Both the position numbers and the translations under genes were made by a program. The notes beneath the pieces are model-generated. The model saw only the letters and a list, made by a program, of their open reading frames with translations. It had not been told where the DNA came from and did no database searches. Below, one piece after another: positions 59,272 to 64,000 of a stretch of DNA of 64,000 nt; positions within the stretch are counted from its first letter, which is position 1; each line of letters begins with the position of its first letter. Origin of the DNA: Haladaptatus cibarius D43 (lineage in GTDB: Archaea > Halobacteriota > Halobacteria > Halobacteriales > Haladaptataceae); the NCBI RefSeq assembly GCF_000710615.1, contig NZ_JDTH01000002.1, forward strand, positions 1,108,082-1,172,081, given 5' to 3'.

Positions 59272-60453
59272 ATGGAGTTTCCGGCCGACCAGTCGGTTCA
59301 GGGGCTATTTCGGACGGCGCAGGTTTATAGCTCCGAGAATACGATGCTCGTCGTCGGTGCGGCACTGGGCACAGTCGTGCTCGCGGTGTCGTTGTGGCTG
59401 GTCGTTCGGTGGATTCGGCGACCGATGGGTGCCAGACTCAAACGGGCGCTGGCGAAACGGGACGAAATCGTCGTCCTCATGCATCCGAACCCCGACCCGG
59501 ACGCGATGGCCTGTGCAATCGCCGTCGCGTATCTCGCCGAAACGGTCGAAACGGACGTAACATTACAGTATTCCGGCCAAATACGACATCAGGAAAATCG
59601 CGCGTTCCGAACGATTCTCGACCTCGAACTCACTCGCGTCAAACACGTAACCGACCTCGCTTCTTCGACCATCGTCCTCGTTGACCACAACACTCCTCGC
59701 GGATTCGACGAGGCCGAACGAATCGAACCCTACGCCGTCATCGACCACCATCCCGGCAACGGAACCGGCGAAGTGTTCACCGACAAGCGAACGAACTACG
59801 GCGCGTGTTCGACCATCGTATCGGAGTATTTCGAGGAACTCGGTGCGACTCCCGTCGGGCCGGACGAGATTCCGCCAGAAGACGAATTCGTTCTCCCCTC
59901 GGACGTCGCAACCGGACTGCTGTACGGGATTCAGTCCGACACGAAACACCTCACGAACGGCTGTTCCGAGGCGGAATTTTCGGCCTGCGCGTATCTGTAT
60001 CAGGGTGTGGACGAACACCGCCTCGACAGAATCGCAAATCCGCAGGTCAGTGCGGAGGTGCTCGAAATCAAATCGCGGGCCATCACGGAACGCGAAGTTC
60101 GTGGCTCGTTCGCGGTCTGTAACGTCGGCGAACTGTCGAACGTGGATGCGATTCCGCAGGCCGCGGACGAACTCATGCACCTCGAAGGCGTGACGGCGGT
60201 CGTCATTTACGGTCAGAAAGAAGACACGTTTCACGTCTCGGGTCGTTCGCGCGACGACCGCGTCCACATGGGAAAAGCACTGCAATCCGCAGTGTCCGAG
60301 ATTCCGGGTGCGGGTGCAGGCGGGCACGCTCGCATGGGTGGCGGGCAGGTACCCGTCGAATCGGCGGTCGTCGCGGGCGGGATGGAAGTCAGCCTGTGGA
60401 CGAATCGGGAGTTCACCGACGGTATTTTCGACGCGCTCAACGGAAACGTCTGA
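59272..60453 (+). CDS. Membrane-anchored DHH/DHHA1 phosphoesterase
   Basis: This 393-residue protein has an N-terminal helix (TMLVVGAALGTVVLAVSLWLVVRWI, about 25-49) and a DHH domain with the metal motifs HPNPDPDAMACA, LVDHNTPRG and AVIDHHPGN. A DHHA1 domain with SGRSRDDRVHMGKAL and GAGAGGHARMGGGQV follows. Proteins of this shape hydrolyse cyclic dinucleotides or short RNA (NrnA/GdpP-like), so a role in second-messenger turnover at the membrane is plausible. It starts at ATG 59272. DUF373 follows on the same strand. Confidence 0.9.
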   Translation: MEFPADQSVQGLFRTAQVYSSENTMLVVGAALGTVVLAVSLWLVVRWIRRPMGARLKRALAKRDEIVVLMHPNPDPDAMACAIAVAYLAETVETDVTLQYSGQIRHQENRAFRTILDLELTRVKHVTDLASSTIVLVDHNTPRGFDEAERIEPYAVIDHHPGNGTGEVFTDKRTNYGACSTIVSEYFEELGATPVGPDEIPPEDEFVLPSDVATGLLYGIQSDTKHLTNGCSEAEFSACAYLYQGVDEHRLDRIANPQVSAEVLEIKSRAITEREVRGSFAVCNVGELSNVDAIPQAADELMHLEGVTAVVIYGQKEDTFHVSGRSRDDRVHMGKALQSAVSEIPGAGAGGHARMGGGQVPVESAVVAGGMEVSLWTNREFTDGIFDALNGNV

Positions 60454-60484
60454 CGAACGACAGCCAGTTGGCATAAAGAAGACC

Positions 60485-60492
60485 TTTTTATC
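60485..60492 (+). promoter_or_regulatory. TATA box of DUF373
   Basis: CCTTTTTATCC places a TATA-like TTTTTATC about 28-35 bases before ATG 60520, typical of a leaderless haloarchaeal transcript. The preceding gene ends at 60453. Confidence 0.55.
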
Positions 60493-60519
60493 CCCTGCCC
60501 GTCTGAAGTCAGATACCGA

Positions 60520-61659
60520 ATGAGTACGCTGGTGGTGTGCGTCGATAGAAACAACGACATCGGGCGCAAGACCGGACTTGACATGCCCGTCGCGGGGTGG
60601 GAAGCAGTTCGCTCGCTCGTCACCGATGTCGGACTCGCCGACCCGGAGGATTCGAGTGTCAACTGTCTGCTCGAAACGCTCCGTGTGGCCCGCGACCTCC
60701 GCGACGGCAACGAGGAACCGATAGTCGCGGTCATCTCCGGCACCGCCGAAACACGGGTGGGCGCAGACCGCGCCGTCGCCGCACAAATGGACGAACTCGT
60801 GGCTGAACACGACCCCGATTCCGCCATCATCGTCATCGACAGTGCGGAAGACGAGCGGTTGGTTCCCATCGTGGAAAGTCGCATTCGCGTCGATGCCGTT
60901 GACCGCGTGGTCGTCCGACAAGCCCGCGACATCGAATCCACCTACTACCTGCTGAAGCAGTTCCTCGCAGACGAGGAACTGCGCCAGACCGTCCTCGTCC
61001 CGACCGGTATCGCGCTCATCGCATTCCCGGTACTGTTGCTCGAACTGGGACTGGCTATCGCGACCTCGGCAATCACCGCGGTTATCGGTCTGTTCGTCCT
61101 GTACAAGGGCCTCGCAATCGGGGACTACTTCCGCGATTTGCCCGGCGAAGCACGCGATGCGCTGTACTCTGGGCGCGTTTCAATCGTCACCTACGTCGTC
61201 GCGTTGGGGTTGTCGCTCATCGGCGTCTTCGCAGGTGCACTCCGCGCCGCGCCGCTGGAACCCACGGAGAGCATCCTCATCACCGCGATGGCGTTCACGT
61301 TCGAGAGCGTGCCGTGGCTCGCGGTCGCCGCGCTGACCGCGAGCGTGGGCCGACTGCTGGACGAGGCGATTCGCAACGACCGACTTCGGAACTCCTACCT
61401 CAACCTTCCGTTCGGCGTCCTCGCAGTCGGTCTGGTCGTCCGCGGGTTTTCCGCCTACTTCCTCCAGCGCGACGGCAAAATCGCGCCCGTCGTCGTTCCC
61501 GAAATCTCGGTCGGCCAGACGACCATCAACCAGTTCACCCTCGACCCCGGGGCGCGACTGGCGGTGTACGTCTTCCTCGGCGTCTTCGTCAGTTTGCTGG
61601 GCGTGCGCGTAGCCTCCTACGTGAGCGGAACGACCATCGAAGAGGAAGTTGCGGAGTAA
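60520..61659 (+). CDS. DUF373 family membrane protein
   Basis: This 379-residue archaeal DUF373 protein has an N-terminal soluble part (MSTLVVCVDRNNDIGRKTGL, then AIIVIDSAEDERLVPIVESR). It continues with about six helices between residues 165 and 365 (QTVLVPTGIALIAFPVLLLE, TYVVALGLSLIGVFAG, and others). The GRKTGLDMPVAGW segment is conserved in archaea. Function unknown. It is separated by 37 bases from Dph6 downstream on the same strand, with an independent TATA box for that gene. Confidence 0.88.
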   Translation: MSTLVVCVDRNNDIGRKTGLDMPVAGWEAVRSLVTDVGLADPEDSSVNCLLETLRVARDLRDGNEEPIVAVISGTAETRVGADRAVAAQMDELVAEHDPDSAIIVIDSAEDERLVPIVESRIRVDAVDRVVVRQARDIESTYYLLKQFLADEELRQTVLVPTGIALIAFPVLLLELGLAIATSAITAVIGLFVLYKGLAIGDYFRDLPGEARDALYSGRVSIVTYVVALGLSLIGVFAGALRAAPLEPTESILITAMAFTFESVPWLAVAALTASVGRLLDEAIRNDRLRNSYLNLPFGVLAVGLVVRGFSAYFLQRDGKIAPVVVPEISVGQTTINQFTLDPGARLAVYVFLGVFVSLLGVRVASYVSGTTIEEEVAE

Positions 61660-61696
61660 CCGAGGGCCATTTATTCCCGCATTTTCAAAGCAAACC

Positions 61697-62401
61697 ATGA
61701 ACCAGCAGGCGTGGGTCAGTCTCTTTTCCGGCGGGAAAGATTCTTCGTGGGCGCTTTACCGCGCACTCGAAGACGGTCTGAACGTGGAGCGACTGCTCAC
61801 CGTCCATCCAGCGGGAGATTCGTACATGTATCACGTCCCGGCGACCACGTTGTCCACGCTCGCCGCCGAAAGCATCGGCATCCAACTCGTCAACGTCGAT
61901 GGCGACTTCGACGCCAAAAACGCCGAAGATGCCGGAGAGCAGGGCGACAAGGAAACCGAAACGCTGGAAGCCGCGCTTCGCGACCTTGACCTCGATTTGG
62001 CGGGCGTCACGGCGGGCGCAGTCGAAAGCGAGTTCCAAACGCATCGGATTCAGGATTTGTGCGACCGCCTCGGCATCGACCTGTTTGCTCCCCTCTGGCA
62101 GGAAGACCCCCGCGAACTTGGGGATGCGATGATTGACGCCGGATTCGAAATCAAAATCATTCAAGTCGCGGCCTACGGCTTGGACGAATCGTGGCTTGGC
62201 CGAACGCTGGACAAGCAGGCATTGGACGAACTGGAGACACTCAACGACGAGTACGGCGTTCACATTTTGGGGGAGGGCGGAGAGTTTGAGACGTTAGTAA
62301 CCGATGCGCCGCATATGGAACGACCAATCGAATTGGAGTACGAGACTGAATGGGATGGAGACCGGGGACGGGTTCGAATTTCGGATGCGAAACTAGGGTG
62401 A
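61697..62401 (+). CDS. Diphthine-ammonia ligase (Dph6-type ATP pyrophosphatase)
   Basis: This 234-residue protein has the PP-loop LFSGGKDSSWALYRALEDG and the conserved later parts FAPLWQEDPRELGDAMIDAGFE and HILGEGGEFETLVTDAPHM. These match the archaeal MJ0570/Dph6 family. It amidates diphthine on EF-2, the final step of diphthamide formation. The TTTAT box at 61669-61673 is about 26 bases before ATG 61697. It is convergent with the nucleotidyltransferase gene. Confidence 0.9.
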   Translation: MNQQAWVSLFSGGKDSSWALYRALEDGLNVERLLTVHPAGDSYMYHVPATTLSTLAAESIGIQLVNVDGDFDAKNAEDAGEQGDKETETLEAALRDLDLDLAGVTAGAVESEFQTHRIQDLCDRLGIDLFAPLWQEDPRELGDAMIDAGFEIKIIQVAAYGLDESWLGRTLDKQALDELETLNDEYGVHILGEGGEFETLVTDAPHMERPIELEYETEWDGDRGRVRISDAKLG

Positions 62402-62460
62402 GTAGCGTTCCACGAACGAACAGCGTGAGTGAGCGGACTTCTGTTGTTTGTAGAATCAGT

Positions 62461-62494
62461 ACGAAGACATGACTCTGGGAAGTCATGTCTTCGT
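62461..62494. terminator. 14-bp perfect hairpin between convergent genes
   Basis: ACGAAGACATGACT (62461-62474) pairs perfectly with AGTCATGTCTTCGT (62481-62494) around a 6-nt loop CTGGGA. It lies 60 bases after the dph6 stop and 35 bases before the nucleotidyltransferase stop, so it may serve as a terminator on both strands. No T-run follows; haloarchaeal termination signals are poorly defined. Confidence 0.55.
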
Positions 62495-62528
62495 CAAAAG
62501 TCAAACTAGTCGGATTCGAGGCTTTGCG

Positions 62529-63506
62529 TTACTCGTCGCGCGCACCGTTCGTAATCTGGGTGTGCGCACCGATGAGGGCACCCGCGAGGTCCATATTCTC
62601 GATGTGCGTCTTCTCGTCGATGATGGAATCTCGCACGTCACAGTCCCGAACCATTGCGTTCGAGAAGATGATGGCGTTATCGACGCTGGCGTTTTCGAGC
62701 GTCGCACCATCCATCACGTGGACGTTCTCGCCGACTTCGGCGTTGTCGAGCGTCGCGCTGTCGGCGACGTAAGAATCGCCATCGAGATACCACGACACCG
62801 CATCGAGATAACTTTCCGGCGTGCCGATGTCGAACCACGCTTCTTCGAAGGAGAAGGCGTACACCGGTTCTTGGGCCTGCAACCACTGGAGGAACCACCC
62901 GGGTTCGTCCGGGTTGTTGCCATCTTGGAGGTACTCCTGCAGGAGCGGCAAGTTGTCCTGCGTGAATGCGTAGCAGGCGATGGAAACCAGCGTCGAGTTG
63001 GGGTCGTCGGGTTTCTCTTGGAAATCGACGACGCGGTCGTTGTCCAGTTCTACGAGGCCGTAGGATTTCGCGCGCTCCTTGGTCCCAACGTCGTAGGCGG
63101 CCAGAATCGGCGATTCTTTCTCCTCGAAGAAATCGACGAACTCGCCGACGTCGAAACTGATGAGGTTGTCTCCGGCGATGACGATCATGTCGTCATCGAC
63201 TTCTTCGCGTTCGACCAGTTGGGCCAGTGCGCCGACGACGCCGAACTTCTCGTCTTCTTCGGCGGTGTCTTCGACGCTCAGTGTCGGCTTTTCGAACTCG
63301 CTTTCTTGGAGGTGCGTGCGGAACTCGTCCGCGAATCGCTCGTTCGTACTGACGTACACCGTATCGATACGGTCGTCGGCTTCGAGGTCGGCGAAAATGC
63401 GGTCGATGACCGTTGTCTCACCAATCGGGAGAAACATCTTTGGCCGGTGTTTCGTGATGGGCCACAGGCGCGTCGCGTATCCGCCCGCGAGGACGACGGC
63501 TTTCAT
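62529..63506 (-). CDS. Sugar nucleotidyltransferase (dTDP-glucose pyrophosphorylase-like)
   Basis: This 325-residue nucleotidyltransferase family protein begins MKAVVLAGGYATRLWPITKH with the GGxxTRL-like signature (GGYATRL) and the KMFLPIGE Lys. Further motifs are VIAGDNLISFDVGEF and GWFLQWLQ with FDIGTPESYLDAV (the metal Asp). A C-terminal left-handed beta-helix tail (DNAEVGENVHVMDGATLENA) gives an acyltransferase-like fold. It probably activates a sugar phosphate for glycosylation of surface proteins (AglF-like); the sugar is unknown. Confidence 0.9.
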   Translation of the reverse strand: MKAVVLAGGYATRLWPITKHRPKMFLPIGETTVIDRIFADLEADDRIDTVYVSTNERFADEFRTHLQESEFEKPTLSVEDTAEEDEKFGVVGALAQLVEREEVDDDMIVIAGDNLISFDVGEFVDFFEEKESPILAAYDVGTKERAKSYGLVELDNDRVVDFQEKPDDPNSTLVSIACYAFTQDNLPLLQEYLQDGNNPDEPGWFLQWLQAQEPVYAFSFEEAWFDIGTPESYLDAVSWYLDGDSYVADSATLDNAEVGENVHVMDGATLENASVDNAIIFSNAMVRDCDVRDSIIDEKTHIENMDLAGALIGAHTQITNGARDE

Positions 63507-63645
63507 GCGTTGACCGTCACTCCCGCCCCCTAAGTCCTTTTTCATTGCAGTGCCGACGAATGCTGTGCGGCCTCCGTACCGACTCTGTGCGAACATTCGC
63601 ACAAAAAATCTATGCACTTACGCGAAAATTCCCGCGTAAAACCGA

Positions 63646-64000
63646 CTAGCCGTCGATGAACGCCGAAAGGAGTTCGTTCTGTGCCTTCCGAAGATGATAG
63701 TGGAGCGTCGGCGACGTAATATCGAGCGACCCCGCGACTTCCTCGGCGGTGCTCCCGCGTGGCCAGTCGTAATATCCCGCGAAGTACGCCGTTCGGAGCG
63801 CCGTCTCCTGTCGGTCGGTAAGCCGTTCGGTCAACGACTGTCGGAACTCGCGGGCCGTTTGTGTTCCTCGCCTAACTGTGCGCTTGCCGACCAACTGCGA
63901 GTCCGGGTAGGCTGACTGAAAGGTGTCCACGACTTGCCGAACGTCGGTGTCGTGTGGCACTTCCGCGACGAGGGTCACTTCGCCCGAATCAACGGTTGCG
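63646..64000 (-). CDS. HTH-10 family transcriptional regulator, 5' end cut by the window edge
   Basis: The visible 3' part (118 codons) carries SLTERLTDRQETALRTAYFA, YYDWPRGSTAEEVAGSLDI and PTLHYHLRKAQNELLSAF, the bacterio-opsin-activator-type (HTH_10) DNA-binding domain that closes these proteins. The frame is open to the window end, so the N-terminal sensor part lies beyond 64000. It controls target genes unknown here. It is divergent in sense from nothing in view. Confidence 0.85.
   Translation of the reverse strand, partial: ATVDSGEVTLVAEVPHDTDVRQVVDTFQSAYPDSQLVGKRTVRRGTQTAREFRQSLTERLTDRQETALRTAYFAGYYDWPRGSTAEEVAGSLDITSPTLHYHLRKAQNELLSAFIDG

Noticed and set aside
59563-60921. 452-codon minus-strand frame over the DHH and DUF373 genes
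   Set aside because: Shadow frame crossing two strong genes and the intergenic promoter; composition dominated by Val, Arg, His and Phe.
62469-63533. 354-codon plus-strand frame over the nucleotidyltransferase
   Set aside because: Antisense shadow; the minus-strand gene carries clear nucleotidyltransferase motifs.
1-64000. tRNA, rRNA or CRISPR array
   Set aside because: Reading the gaps showed no cloverleaf with GGTTCRA-type arms, no rRNA text and no regularly spaced repeats; the element does not end in a tRNA fragment.

Overview
The window is chromosomal DNA from a halophilic archaeon (class Halobacteria). The proteins are very acidic, and the main genes are GC-rich with start codons often fused to the preceding stop codon (ATGA or TGATG). 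Archaeal or haloarchaeal markers include TFB, RpoL, the haloarchaeal RNA polymerase epsilon protein, CetZ, DUF373, diphthamide synthase, GatA/GatC and menaquinone synthesis. GC looks moderate for the class, so a Haladaptatus-like genus is possible, but the genus is a guess.

Region by region: 72-4023 holds a thiolase plus DUF35 pair, an alpha/beta hydrolase, and the methylmalonyl-CoA mutase B12 subunit with its GTPase MeaB. 4450-5621 holds hisF and rpoL. 6085-15371 is a respiratory locus: cytochrome oxidase subunits II and III, a CtaA-like/CtaB fusion for heme O, a DUF420 membrane protein, an ABC-2 exporter, a decayed htpX, a frameshifted SHOCT gene and several small membrane proteins. 15419-17581 is purL.

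17539-29843 is an integrated mobile element of about 12.2 kb, AT-rich compared with the host. It is bounded by two perfect 97-bp copies of the purL start and promoter. It carries a tyrosine integrase beside its right end, an Mrr-like restriction endonuclease, a DUF2971 protein, an HNH protein with a membrane tail, a SWIM zinc-finger gene behind three tandem leader hairpins, and a run of very small genes, several of which look like ribbon-helix-helix proteins. The element regenerates the purL promoter at its left end and leaves a 14-residue purL stub with the same promoter in front of the integrase.

30148-36139 returns to host genes: PHP phosphoesterase, asparagine-synthase-like protein, two tiny zinc ribbons, NUDIX, TFB and gatC-gatA. 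36140-37806 is a second, small AT-rich islet. It holds a Tat-exported, cysteine-rich halocin-C8-like precursor, a convergent four-helix membrane protein (a possible immunity protein) and a 46-residue Tat/lipobox peptide.

37807-45632 contains a winged-helix regulator, a TANGO2-type protein, a menA-menC-menE operon with menB nearby, RNA polymerase epsilon and a VapC remnant. 45776-48030 holds an aminotransferase and cetZ. 48116-57849 is a tightly overlapping eight-gene haloarchaeal type IV pilus/secretion operon (coiled-coil protein, ATPase, GspF-type membrane protein and several pilin-like or membrane-anchored exported proteins). The rest holds DUF5791, an epimerase, a membrane-anchored DHH phosphoesterase, DUF373, Dph6, a sugar nucleotidyltransferase and a truncated HTH-10 regulator.

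Intergenic gaps carry several hairpin-rich elements, one with three hairpins whose 7-nt loops are mutually related. No tRNA, rRNA or CRISPR array was seen.
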